This document shows, piece by piece, positions 44,230 through 55,901 of a stretch of DNA of 64,000 nt (position 1 is its first letter; the number at the start of each line of letters is the position of its first letter). The notes beneath the pieces were generated by a model. The model ran no database searches. It was not told the origin of the DNA and saw nothing but the letters and a program-made list of their open reading frames with translations. The translations under genes and the position numbers were made by a program. Origin of the DNA: Macrosoma leucophasiata (lineage: Eukaryota; Arthropoda; Insecta; Lepidoptera; Hedylidae); assembly GCA_036365455.1 (NCBI GenBank), contig JAWQUS010000004.1:565501-629500 (forward strand), given 5' to 3'.

Positions 44230-44400
44230 GTGGAGGACAATTCTACCGCTAGTACAGTCAGTCAACCGAACAATGGCGGTCAAACCATTACAATATAATA
44301 GTTTCCACCAATCCGCATTGGAGCAGCGTGGTGGAGTAAGCTCCAGGTCTTCCCAATAAAAAGGGGAGACACTCGTGCCTAGCAGTGAGACGTAAATAGG
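44230..44400 (+). repeat. Repeat block: 65-bp family plus 5S-SINE tail
   Basis: 44230-44290 repeats the CAACCGAACAATGGCGGTCA family (also near 2048 and 52500). 44305-44395 is the 5S-headed SINE tail in the plus direction (GGAGCAGCGTGGTGGAGTAA). Confidence 0.55.
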
Positions 44401-44887
44401 GTTATTGCCAACATAATGGTAACAAAAAATAACAACGCGGGATGGGCAGCAGCTAATCCGCCTGCCAAGCGATTAATGGCATATTCTCCCCTAATGACGC
44501 AGAAAATTGTTGGTCTTTGGGGAAGGCTTTGTCGAGCAGAGGGCGTCTTTCGGCTGGAGTAATGACGATGATCATCTACGGAACCCGAAAAAGTGTTTGC
44601 AGGTATTTGGCTCAAGATGTTGTTGTAAATGTCGCCTCCAAATTTACCTACATCTTCATACTCCTCACGAGCAAACGCAAACCCTCTCAAAGCTTATCTC
44701 ATTCAGTAGTCCCGGCTGTCGGTTGGATAAACAAATAGTTTGCTAACATAACACTGGCCGTCTGCGTGGCATTCGAGACGGCGTCTAATGCAACATTGTC
44801 ACGTAAATCTGGACCACGTTTATTTATTCCATTCATATTTATTGACAAGTATCCGCTTGTTACTTTATTCATACTTATCGTATATTT

Positions 44888-45402
44888 TTATGTAATGAAG
44901 ATGGTAAGCAAGCATGAAGTTCACATTGATGTTAAGTGATGACTGCAGCCTATAGACATCCACACAAAGACCAGAGGTCAAAATACAGGTGCCACCACCG
45001 AGACCTTAGTTATTATGTCTCTATGGTGGTCAGTACCCGGTTTATAGCCCGGTGCAGTAGTTCATAAAACTGGCTCGAGATACGTACAATTATTTATAAT
45101 AATACTTTTACTGGTGGTAGAGTTCCAGTGTAGGAGCTCGAGAGCGTAGGCACCACCGCATCACCTCATCTATCTGCCGCCAAATGAGCTATGAATAGTT
45201 TTCAGCACTAATCGTGTTTCCGTTAGATGGTAATGTGTTGCCCCGTAATAAGTACTCGTATAACATAGACATAACAACTAATGTCTCAGGGGTGGCAACG
45301 ATCTCTGATTTTTTTAAAGATGTCTATTGTCTATAGCCTGCAGTCATCATTTAACATACTATGTGAGCTGCTACAAGCTTGTTTGTCACCTTCGTAATAT
45401 AA
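44888..45402. repeat. Two SINE-A copies in opposite directions
   Basis: Antisense part at 44888-45035 (GTTCACATTGATGTTAAGTG) and sense copy at 45109-45402 (from TACTGGTGGTAGAGTTCCAG to GTCACCTTCGTAATATAAAA). Together they could pair as a long hairpin in a transcript. Confidence 0.6.
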
Positions 45403-46127
45403 AAAAAATGAAAGTGTAATCGAACCTGTCCCAAAGGTAGCAAGGTACGTCGATACGATGCGGTATCACGTTGGTCACATTTGTAGATTTGTTTTGTAGT
45501 GCGTGCGCTTGTTTTGTGCGCCGGCGCAGCGGTGCTTTCGTTGCCTATTTGGGTATATATGCCACTTCCTCTACAATGCAGTACAATGGAAGTCTGCGGT
45601 TCAGTTATATCTTAGTAAACTACTTAGCATTTTTTTATGTCATGACGTGGCAAACATACAATTCACAAAGATGGTAAGTATAACTGTAGCCTCCTGAGGC
45701 CTAACTTGTTATGCCTCTCTACTAGAAATGACAGAGCCGTACTTTGCCACTTGACTGGAACACGATAGCGCCCAGTAAGATACAGTAACTAGCTTTATGT
45801 AACCTCTAAAAGTCTAAAGCTTAGAGCTACGGAACCCGAAAAAAAATATTGCGTTCAGCACCATTGCCATCATGCTTCGGTTACAGTCTTGACGACCCGG
45901 TTAGTCATCCACGAGACGACCGTTTGATTCGAAGGGTCGCGGGTTTGATGCCCGCTCCGAGACTAATACTTGTATGACCTACAGATATTTGGTTGTTAAT
46001 CTATGTGTTGTGTGTGTACAACAGCAATCACGACACAGGTTTATACGTAGTGTAGGGTAGTGAGTGTAAGCGTAGCCATTTACAGCCGGTATTGGCTGTA
46101 TCCCATCTGCCGGTATTGTATTTGGCT

Positions 46128-46350
46128 ATCTATACAAATAAATAAAATTGGAGTGTCTGTTTGTAATATTAAAATAACCACTTTTTACTAAATGCATATG
46201 TATGTATACACGGTACATATGCCAAAACAACATTTTTACAATTTTTGTCTGTCTGTCTGTCTGTTTGGCGGGGCTAATCTTGGGAACGGCTCTACCGATT
46301 TTGACGGGACTTTCACTGGCAGATAGCTGATGTGATAAGGAGTAACTTAG
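46128..46350 (+). repeat. Interspersed repeat with CTGT runs (RTE-like tail)
   Basis: Reverse complement of 2460-2708: AATAAAATTGGAGTGTCTGT through TGTCTGTCTGTCTGTTTGGC and a following CCGATTTTGACGGGACTTTC. Confidence 0.5.
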
Positions 46351-46890
46351 GCTACTTTTATCTCCATACATCCGAACATACATACATACCTACATACAAA
46401 TAAGTAGAATTGGAGTGTATCCGACTTTGACGGGACTTCCACGGGTAGGTAGCTGATGTAATAAGGAGTAACTTAGGCTACTTTTATACTAGCTGCGCCC
46501 ACGACTTCGTCCGGGTAGAACTGAACAATCATATTTTTTCTCACCTGGACGAAGTCGCGGGCACAGCATATTATATAATATGGCCATGTCATTACCTACT
46601 GTCTACGAGGCAAATCATGGAAGCAACGCGTCTGCATCGGACAGGTACCGCCCTCGGTGTTGGGTAACGCGTTGACACCTCAATCAATTGACAAAAACGT
46701 GACTGATCAACCGTGGGTGTTTGCATGTTTGTATGCATGAACTATCGCATTTGTCCACCCGTTCGAGGAATATAGACGAGAAATTATGTTAAACTTGGGT
46801 AAATTGAGGAATACGAGAAAATACTCGTAATTAATTACTTTTCACATTATTATTGTTTCGTTTGTTTATAATATATTTTGTGTTTTTTAA

Positions 46891-47203
46891 CTGCCTCGGT
46901 AGCCTAGTGGTAGCAGGCCACTACTACTACGCTGAGGTCCTGGGTTCGATTCCCGGGTAGGGGGTTATCAGAGATAATGGTGAAAAAGCCTTTATCTCTG
47001 GTTCTATTGGGATTTTTCCCTTTTCTGGAAATTTCCCAGTACCTCAAAGTTTGGTAATGTGCCCGGAGATGTCAACAGGCTCGCCACCTGTTACATGGGC
47101 CAAAACGTAACCGGCGAATCGTGGGTGTTTGCATGTATGCTTGAATGCATGCATTTACCTCTGCCTACCCCTTCGGGGATTACAGGCGTGAAGTTACGTT
47201 TTT
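46891..47203 (+). mobile_element. SINE-T, full-length
   Basis: Head AACTGCCTCGGTAGCCTAGT with Pol III boxes (GTAGCCTAGTGGTAGCAGGC and GGTTCGATTCCC), shared body, tail GGATTACAGGCGTGAAGTTA followed by a T run. This is the clearest copy of the family. Confidence 0.8.
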
Positions 47204-47920
47204 TTTTAAGTATTATTAGTGCTTTTTAGCGACCCGATCCGGTTACGCGCGGTTGCAATGGAGATTGTTAGTATTGTTACTGATAATTTGGTGCCACTTT
47301 CAATCATCAATGCCTACCTTCTTATTATATTTATCTATTTGAAATGACAATTGACGATTGACTAATGCAAACCTTATTGCCCTTGACAATACTCCACCTC
47401 GTTGAGTGTCTCAATATTTCTAATTTTCCGCACAAGTATATTTTTTTCTTTGATAAAAACCTTTTCCAGACAATTATAAATACAAGACTAAAAGAATTAG
47501 CGCAATCGGTCCAGGCATTTTTGAGTTTTGCGCTAAGAAACACATTTAGCGATTCAAATTTATTTATATAGATAGATTAACTCTAGATATCTACCTACTA
47601 AAGTACGATTTAAAAGTGCTCTCCAGGGGCCTAATTTTAACATGAAATACGTTTATGAATTCCTTTTTATTTCCTTATTTTGAATTCAGTAGATTATTCA
47701 CCGGACCTTATCAACTACAAAATCGATCTTCAAAAGAGTCTGCGTCGAACAACGTCGGGTCGTTAGCATTGTAAATAATACTCCAAACCCATTTGCAATT
47801 ACGCAACGCAGGTTTATAGGTCAATAAAGGATTGTGTTTGAGAAATTACCATATTTCAATCGCTTACTTTGTTTTGTTAGTAACAAGTCAAGCACGTGTA
47901 AAGTATTCTATACTCTAACT

Positions 47921-48105
47921 AGCGGCCCGCCCCGGCTTCGCCCGCGCTGCTCTGCTCCTATTAGTCATAGCGTAATGTAAGCTATCCTATCTCTCAAGTT
48001 GGATCGAACTGCACATGGTGTGCGAATTTTATTATAATCGGTTAAGTGGTTTAGGAGTCCATTGAGGACAAACATTGTGACACGAGATTTATATATATTA
48101 AGATA
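47921..48105 (+). repeat. Interspersed repeat, probable RTE-type LINE 3' end
   Basis: CTAGCGGCCCGCCCCGGCTT through GTTAAGTGGTTTAGGAGTCC and a T/A-rich end (TTTATATATATTAAGATAT). Confidence 0.5.
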
Positions 48106-49004
48106 TTATCCGTCCTATCTAATATGTAAAAAAATGTGTCACTGTGTTTGTTATCGTACTCTTGCAAAAGGGCATGACCAATTTTAATTATTTTTTTTAT
48201 TTTTATTGGTGGTAGAGCTTCCGTGACGGAGCTCGCGGGCGTAGGCAATGGATTGTGTTCCGGTTAAGTAGTAATGTTCGGACTGTACATACAAGAAATG
48301 TAGGTAATTAATTACATATATTTTGTTCGTTTGACAATAAATAGCTCATTTGCCGTAGGCGAATTCTTTCTTTCTGGTAAGGTGATACGAAATTCACGCG
48401 AATAGCAAAACAAGGTAGGTATATTATGTATATACCTAAAAGCGAAAGGCCACCTATCACCATACTACACGAATTATCGAAAACTGCTTGACGTACAAAG
48501 ATGAAATTCGGCAAAAAGGTAGTTTTTAGGTATCTACACTCCCAAGAACGAATTTTGCGATGGAGCTAGATTAAAGAGTTTTTGTGAAAGACCTTAAAGT
48601 TTTTGACACAACTAACTTTGCAGAGAGGTTGTAGCTAGATAGATAAGGTCATAGATTTTAGGTAAGAATGGATCTTGCGACAGGGCCTCTTGAGAGACTT
48701 CATTTTTGTTCTAATTCAAAAGGATTTTCACCTTCGGATTGAGTTCTTCAGCTTCTTCGAGATCGTAGAAGAAAATTTCAAAGCATGTGTATTGGCACTT
48801 ACCTATTGTTGGGGTAAATATTTGTTTTTAAAATATGTACCTAATATTATACTATTAAAAATAAATAAACATCTATAATATTCGTATACAACGCATACAA
48901 GCAAGTCAAAAACTAAAAAAAATAAATATATAAGCACCTATTTAAAATTAAGTTTATTCAGTTTATTCATTTATCTAAACTAATATTATAAAGAAGTAAT
49001 ATTT

Positions 49005-49470
49005 TTTTGTTTGTTTGTTTGTAATGAATAGGCTCAATAACTACTGGACCGATTTTAAAAATTCTTTCACCATTCGAAAGCTTCATCATCCACGGGTAAC
49101 ATAGGCTATATTTTATTTTGGAAAAAATGGGTTTCCGTAAGATATTTGGGTTTTTCAGACACAAGGTGTAAAAAATCAACCAGAAAAGTTACTTATTTTG
49201 CGTACGCTGCCTAAACTATAAAATATATCGAGGAAGACTTTAGGCTATATCTATGTATAATCATCACGCTAAGACGAGAGGGTAGGCAACATTGCACCGC
49301 GCGAAGCTGGGGCGGGCCGCTAGTTTCATATAAATAGGCTCCTGGAGAGCACTTTTACATCTCCAATTTTTTTTAACTAACCTAGAGTGAATAACCTCTA
49401 ATAATAATCAAAAACACATAATAAATTACATAGAAACTAAACAATTTTGTATAATATGGAAAGCATCAAT
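49005..49470 (-). repeat. Two LINE tails in inverted orientation
   Basis: 49005-49325 is the reverse of the 54611-54975 repeat (ends CGGGCCGCTAG). 49325-49470 is the reverse of the tail at 8997-9125 (GGCTCCTGGAGAGCACTTTT). Confidence 0.55.
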
Positions 49471-49972
49471 TAATTACGTTCTGCGAAATAATTATTATTA
49501 TTCACAATAAAAAATAGTAAAAAAACCTTGAGATCGAAATTATGTAGGTACCTACTCTATCACTTGTGATTAAAACGAATAAAAGTGTTGTGAGTAACTA
49601 TTTATAAGTACCTACTAAAGTACTAAATTCTGCATGTTGATTAATGAAAGTTCTTGTGAAAAATTACAGCTCTCAGCTTTCGCGAGACGAGTGTGGGAGA
49701 TGATTGATAAACGGCTGTATTTAGGGCTGCCAACGTGTCTTAGACTTATGACATAATTATCTTCAGTAATCTACACAATGAAGGAAGGTACCACCGCATT
49801 ACCTAATATATCTGCCGCCAAATATTTGTGTTTAGCACTGTAATAGGGGACATGAGACATTCTACTGATATACTTACTTACTTTAGTATATTATATTTAG
49901 TTTTATCTTAGTGTTATACTCCATTACTTATATTTTTTCTAATTTGTAATTTAACATGTATATCAAGTGTTG

Positions 49973-50352
49973 TTTTATATTATTTCGCATTAACACATGC
50001 TTATGAAATATATTTTATTTTAAAGAAAAATGGAAAGAAAAATTTGACTTCAGGCGAGACTCGAACTCGCGGCCTACTGGGAATCTAGTCCAGCCGCTCT
50101 TCCAATTGAGCTATGGGTCCTGCCAGATTTGTCAAATCTTGCCTTCACATTTATTGCATTGCTTTATGGTAGCATCAGCGCCATCTATTGCCAACCATGC
50201 TGGTTAGGCAACCGATTTAATAGACTTTGCAGTTTATTGAATGTCGTAAAGAAGTCGCTTTTACCCTTAATATTTGTTTTATATTATTTCGCATAAACAC
50301 ATGCTTATGAAATATATTTTATTTTAAAGAAAATGGAAAGAAAAATTTGACT
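49973..50352 (-). repeat. tRNA-like unit in partial tandem (1.25 copies)
   Basis: The stretch TTTTATATTATTTCGCAT...GAAAGAAAAATTTGACT occurs at 49973-50047 and again at 50274-50352, exactly 301 bp apart, with the tRNA-like fold between. The acceptor stem on one side is damaged here (CTATGGGTCCTG for CTACTGAAG). Confidence 0.7.
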
Positions 50353-50724
50353 ATAATTTATTACTACAATTCACTATAATTTATTTTGTATGTTTTTGAC
50401 GTGTCTTAGGCGGTGCTTGTCACCCTAAATGAATAAAGGAATTTCTGATTCTGTTTCTGTTAGATGGTAATGTACATAACAAGTATGACAGAGACATAAG
50501 AACAAGAAGTTGTTATGTCTCTGTCAGCTGTAGAACTCTACCACCAGTGGAATTATAATTTATAATTATATTCAGGGGTGGCAACGCATCTACATTTTGA
50601 CCTCTGATTTTTGTGTAGATGTCTATAGGCTCATCGTTCATCAGTCATCACTTAACATGCATGTGAGCTGAACCAGTCCAATACGATTAGGACTATAAGT
50701 ATTATAGCTTTAGTAGAGATTATG

Positions 50725-50960
50725 TAATAATACTACGTATAGAATGGACACTTCGACGTCCCGCCCGATTTCCCGCATCATCCAACCTCCTCCCCTCTTA
50801 TGGGCGACGGTTGGTATTTTCTACGTGTTAGTGCGGTGCACGTGTACAACACTGATCACACGTCACTGATTGATGTCTGTGTAATAGAGACCAAATTAAG
50901 CGTTTGTATGGCATTTTGGCGGAGTGTCCGCGGTGTGGCTTTAGGTAAGTTTAGGTTAAG
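50725..50960 (-). repeat. Interspersed repeat family C, inverted copy
   Basis: Reverse complement of 2255-2460 (TACGTAGTATTATTA block to GCGGAGTGTCCGCGG). Confidence 0.6.
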
Positions 50961-51124
50961 TGACATACGTACCTACTCGCGGACAGACAGACATGACGAA
51001 TCTATAAGGGTTCCGTTTTCCTTGACTACGGAACCCTAAACATTGGGTGATTAGTCTATTTGCGAGTGTTAAAGTCATTGCTCGCCTGCCATATCTACAT
51101 CGTGTCTGTATTTGTATTGTAATA

Positions 51125-52187
51125 GGTTGGGGAAAAAGTCTTTTCGCATTATAGTATGTATGAACTTGTAATAAAATCTCTTTGGCTGCAGTATTTGCAG
51201 TGTCTGTGAGAGTAGCACAAATTTGGTTTAAGCGTTTTCAACCCGGAAATTTTGATGTCAAAGATGCACCTCGCTCTGGTCGCCCTATTACGGATAAAAT
51301 GGATGCCATTTTTGAAAAAGTGGAGCAAGATCGACATATCAGTAGTTACGACGTAGCTGAAGAACTGCGAATTGAACACAAAACAGTTTTGGCGCATTTG
51401 AAAAAAGCTGGGTACAAAAAAAAGCTCGATATTTGGGTACCTCACGAGCTCACTGAAAGAAACCTAATGAACCGTGTACTCATTTGTGATTCCTTATTAC
51501 GACGTAATGAAACCGAATCATTTTTGAAGAAGCTGGTAACCGGTGATGAAAAGTGGATCACGTACGACAAGAACGTGCGAAAAAGGTCGTGGTCAAAGGC
51601 CGGTCAGGCTTCACAGACTGTGGCGAAACCCGGGTTAACTCGCAATAAGGTGAAGTTGTGTGTGTGGTGGGATTGGAAGGGCATTATTCATTATGAGCTA
51701 TTACCACCAGGGAGGACTATCGATTCTGAACTCTACTGCGAACAACTGATGAGATTAAAGCAAGAAGTTGAGAGAAAGCGGCCGGAATTGATCAACAGAA
51801 GGGGTGTGGTGTTTCATCATGATAACGCTAGACCTCACACATCTATAGCCACTCAGCAAAAATTAAGAGAGTTTGGCTGGGAGGTGTAAATGCATCCGCC
51901 GTATAGTCCTGACCTTGCACCTTCAGATTTCCACCTGTTTCGGTCTCTTCAGAATTCTTTATGCAATGTTAGGTTAACATCACGAGAGGACTGCCAAATC
52001 CACTTGTCGCGGTATTTTGATGAGAAGTCCCAAAATTTTATAGCAATGGGATCATGTCCCTACCTACAAGATGGCAAAAGGTTATCGAACAAAATGGTAC
52101 ATACATACTTTAGTTAAATTTAAATAAACTATATTAAAAAATATTTTGAATTATCTTAAAAAATGCGAAGAAACTTTTTCCCCAACC
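51125..52187 (+). mobile_element. mariner-type DNA transposon, internally deleted
   Basis: 26-bp terminal inverted repeats beginning GGTTGGGGAAAAAGT, two mismatches between ends, with TA target duplication on both sides (51123-51124, 52188-52189). At 1063 bp it is shorter than a full mariner (~1.3 kb): the part encoding the N-terminal DNA-binding helices is deleted near 51190. It lies in receptor intron 2. Confidence 0.9.
51200..52118 (+). pseudogene. mariner transposase, broken
   Basis: Similarity begins at SVRVAQIWFKRFQPGNFDVK, so roughly the first 45-50 residues including the first helix-turn-helix are missing. The DD34D catalytic residues are visible in VTGDEKWITYD, FHHDNARPHT and SPDLAPSDFHLF. 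A TAA at 51887-51889 sits where the family has Leu (single T-to-A change), and a one-base frameshift follows near 52035 (RWQKVIEQNG reads in another frame). It is inactive. Confidence 0.88.
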
Positions 52188-52610
52188 TAATATATACAGA
52201 ATAATACATTGCTGTGATAGCCATGGACATGTAATAATTATTTACGATCAAGTCGAAAACAATATCAGCTGTCGTCGAATCAAATTGCGGATAAAAACAT
52301 TCGAGTATTTTTATTGTAATGCAAAGACGTGTGATACGATGATTTATGGGTTTGTGTGATGTATTTCTATCAACAGCTTTGCAGTACTTTGGCGAAATGT
52401 TTTCCATGCGAATTCGTGTCTATAAAACTTGACCTGATACTATTAATCTATTAATAGATACTGTTGCTCACGCTGGCGTTGGGATGTACCTAACGACCTC
52501 ACCACGAGCGGAAGAATTTTCTTCCAAGCAAGAGAATTCTTCCACTAGTGCAGTCAGTCAACCGAACAATGGTGGTCAAACCATTCCAATAAGCCGTAAA
52601 ACGTGTTATT

Positions 52611-52870
52611 ACTGGTGGTAGAGCTCCAGTGATGGAGCTCGCGGGCAAAGGCACAGGCACCACCGCATTACCTAATATACTTGCCGCTAAATGGTAGTGT
52701 TCAGCACTATCGTGTTCCGGTCAGGTAGTAAGGCCTCAAGAGTGGCAACGCATCTGCATTTTGACCACTGGTCATTGTGTGGGTGTCTCTATAGTCATCC
52801 ACTGCAGTTATCACTTAACATCAATGTGAACTGCAAGCTTGTTAGCCATCTTTATTACATAAAAAAAAAC
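52611..52870 (+). repeat. SINE-A, sense
   Basis: Starts ACTGGTGGTAGAGCTCCAGT and ends TTTATTACATAAAAAAAAA. A middle block of ~45 bp is missing. Confidence 0.7.
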
Positions 52871-53317
52871 TGCAGATGGGCAACATTCGCATGCCAAGCG
52901 TGGCGTGGCTTAGGTCCAGCTGTGGACATCTTTCGGTTGATGTGATGACTGTTTCCCATAATAATATCACAGTATAAGTACATAACATGTTCATTTTCTT
53001 ATATACTGTGATAATATAGTGAACTACCACATGCGTCATGGTCGTGAACGGGTGCTGTTGGTGGGGACTGGTTTGTTCTGTTACTGTAAGGAAATACTAG
53101 TTGATTTATATTATACAAATGTGCCATTTACATTACCTGGTTTTAATGACTATATGTACTAGATTTAAGATAGCTCTCTTTAAAAAAAAATCCTACAGGG
53201 TTTGTTTAGTAGCGGAGTTTTCCTCAGTTGTGGCTGCACTTGGTACTCTGCTAAGCGAATAACTTTGATTTTGACAAATAAGTTATGTAAGGAATAGTTA
53301 ATGTAAGGAATCGTGGT

Positions 53318-53525
53318 GTTCAGTACTATCGTGTTCTGGTTAGATGGTAATATATGGCCCCGTACTAACTATCACAGAGACATAACAACTGAGGTCTCAG
53401 GGGTGGCCACGCGTCTGCATTTTGCTTCTGGTTGTTGTGAAGATCTGATGTCTGTGGGCTGCAGTTATCACTAAACATACATGTGAACTACATGCTTGTT
53501 TGGTACATTTGTTACATAAAAAAAC
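53318..53525 (+). repeat. SINE-A, sense, 5'-truncated
   Basis: GTGTTCAGTACTATCGTGTT through TTTGTTACATAAAAAAA. Confidence 0.6.
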
Positions 53526-53770
53526 CTACAGTCAGTTTTTCTACTCATCAACTTGACGTCACAAAGCGTTCCTGCGTCACTCGGCGGTCCGCCATCTCCG
53601 AACAATGTCCCATTCCACCATAACTGGACCACGATTGCTCGATAACACTCCTAACAACCTTATCTGGAGTATACATTGACACGGACAACCATTTTGTTAA
53701 CGACGATGCCATGTTTTTAATTACTGAACCCACTAAAAATAAAGTACTTTGACCATCGGCATTGTTATGT

Positions 53771-54335
53771 CATGAAGTGGCAAACAAGCATACAGTTCAC
53801 ATTGATGGTAAGTGAATATTGTAGCCTAAAAAACTCTACATAAAAACCAGAGATTTAACCAGAGAACTAAGCTGTTATGCCTCTCTACCGGAAATTACAG
53901 GGCCGTATATTACCAACTAAACGGAAAACGATATTGCTGAATACTACCATTTAGAGCAGAGGTTCCCAAACTATTTTTTCTTGTAGACCCTTTACAATTT
54001 TTTCTGGTTTCTGTCGACTCCCGTCCTTGCTACATTTATATCACATTCCCATATTTCCAATTTTTATTCACGCCTACGTAGATCCCCATCGAGTCTCCCA
54101 TGGACCACTTTGGGAATCACTGGTATGATGTAAACAAATTGGTACTATCAGTGTATGTGTTGAGATCCATTATCGTGGACCCCCATTTTCATTTCATGGA
54201 CCCCCAATTTTTTTTTTCGCTGACGCAGACCCCTTTCAGGTTGTCATAGACCCCCAGGGGTCAATATAGACCACTTTGGGAATCACTGATTTAGAGGAAA
54301 GATGCTTCAGCTACGTCACCAGCTCTATCATCAGT
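53771..54335 (-). repeat. SINE-A, antisense, split by a hAT MITE
   Basis: GAAGTGGCAAACAAGCATAC to ACCATTTAGAG (53956), interrupted by the MITE, then the head end (CACCAGCTCTATCATCAGT) to 54335. Confidence 0.65.
53957..54288 (+). mobile_element. hAT-type MITE, long form, with perfect 8-bp duplication
   Basis: 332 bp, CAGAGGTTCCCAAACTATTT ... CACTTTGGGAATCACTG, flanked by ATTTAGAG on both sides (53949-53956, 54289-54296). It holds an extra 160 bp relative to the 172-bp copies, with a second internal run of the terminal motif. Confidence 0.88.
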
Positions 54336-54610
54336 ATTTTTACTATCCTTTACCTTATGATAATAGATGAATCTGTAAGAAGTCTGGTATTTCAGGCTAC
54401 TTAAAAAATCTCATAACTGTACAGTCGGAACCACAGAATAGATTTTATCTATTCCGAGGTCGGAACCGTGTCGGACGAGTGACCCGTCACCCAACACATT
54501 CAACTCGCTCGTGTATGTCAGTCCGATTTGCATAGCCCAACTCACAATTGGCCGGTTTTTCAGATGACTATAAAAAAGGAAGAGTTTCTCACTTGAATTT
54601 ATTTTTGTAC

Positions 54611-54975
54611 TAGCGGCCCGCCCCGGCTTCGCGCGGTTGCAATGTTGCCTACCCTCTCCTGTTCGTCTAAGCGTGATGATTATAGATACAGCTTAAAGCC
54701 TTCCTCGATATCTTTTATAGTTTAGGCAGCGTACGCAAAATAAGTAACTTTTCTGGTTGATTTTTCACACCTTGTGTCTGAAAAACCCAAATATCTTACG
54801 GAACCCTATTTTTTCCAAAATAAAATATAGCCTATGTTACCCGTGGATAATATAGCTTTCGAATAGTGAAATAATGTTTATATTGTCCATTAGTTATGGT
54901 CCAGTAGTTTTTGAGCCTATTCAATACAACCAAACAAACAAAGTTTTCCTCTTTGTAATATTAGTATAGAAGTAT
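54611..54975 (+). repeat. Interspersed repeat, probable RTE-type LINE 3' end
   Basis: CTAGCGGCCCGCCCCGGCTT to GTAATATTAGTATAGAAGTA. It is the longest copy in the window and is inverted at 49005-49325. Confidence 0.55.
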
Positions 54976-55417
54976 AGATAAAAAAAATATTTATTAAAAG
55001 GGTTTTTTAGATTTTTTCAAAATTCGATAGGTACCAGTTCAAAGTTGTAAAATGGGGGGAAACTAGTCGAAAGTTCCTATTAAAAATAAATAGTAGGTAT
55101 TAGAGAAATGACGAAATGAACTTCGTAGGAAAGCTATAAAAGTTCGGGAAACTAATAGGTACTGGAAAATACAGTACCTTACAGTTACCTTACAGTTACA
55201 GTACCTTGAGTATAAAGGTCGCGTCAGAGGAATAAGAGACGGCGTCCAGTGACGGCGCAGCACGGCACGGCTCGACAAAACATTTTTTGAAGTGTAAACT
55301 AAATGTTAAACTCGCGATAAGGACACGTGATCCTGATTGAAAATGCGTAAGACGTACCAGTACACTTGATCAGAATTGCATCCGCCTTCTTTATGGGGAC
55401 GTCACTCGGTCTGCTGT

Positions 55418-55735
55418 CATGGTGTTGGTGGTGTTGGTGGTGTTGGTGATGTTGGTGATGTTGGTGATGTTGGTGATGTTGGTGATGTTGGTGATGTTGG
55501 TGATTATGGTGATGTAGGTGATGTTGGTGATGTTGGTGATGTTGGTGATGTTGGTGATGTTGGTGATGTTGGTGATGTTGGTGATGTTGGTGATGTTGGT
55601 GATGTTGGTGATGTTGTTGATGTTGTTGATGTTTTTGATGTGGTTGATGTTGTTGATGTTGGTGATGTTGGTGATGTTGGTGATGTTAGTGACCTTGGTG
55701 GCTTTTGTCGCTTTGGTGGCGTTGGTGGCGTTAAT
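55418..55735. repeat. 9-bp (GTTGGTGAT)n minisatellite
   Basis: About 30 copies with single-base variants toward the right end (GTTGTTGAT, GTTTTTGAT). Two plus-strand frames are open through it only because the unit is a multiple of three. Confidence 0.9.
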
Positions 55736-55876
55736 TTATGCTATGGCAATAACAATAAACCAGTACGCCACCGGTCTATTGTTATACCCCTACCTTTTTA
55801 TTTGAATCATATCGTTGGGGAATTAAAAAAAAATATAGGTAAAATGCTCATTTGGGTGTTTCGTCCGTTTTGAGAG

Positions 55877-55901
55877 GATATATATATATATATATATATA
55901 T
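55877..55901. repeat. (TA)n microsatellite
   Basis: About 12 TA units. Confidence 0.9.

Noticed and set aside
55376..55873. 165-codon ORF
   Set aside because: It is the 9-bp minisatellite read in frame (GDVGDV...), with no domain and no splice context.
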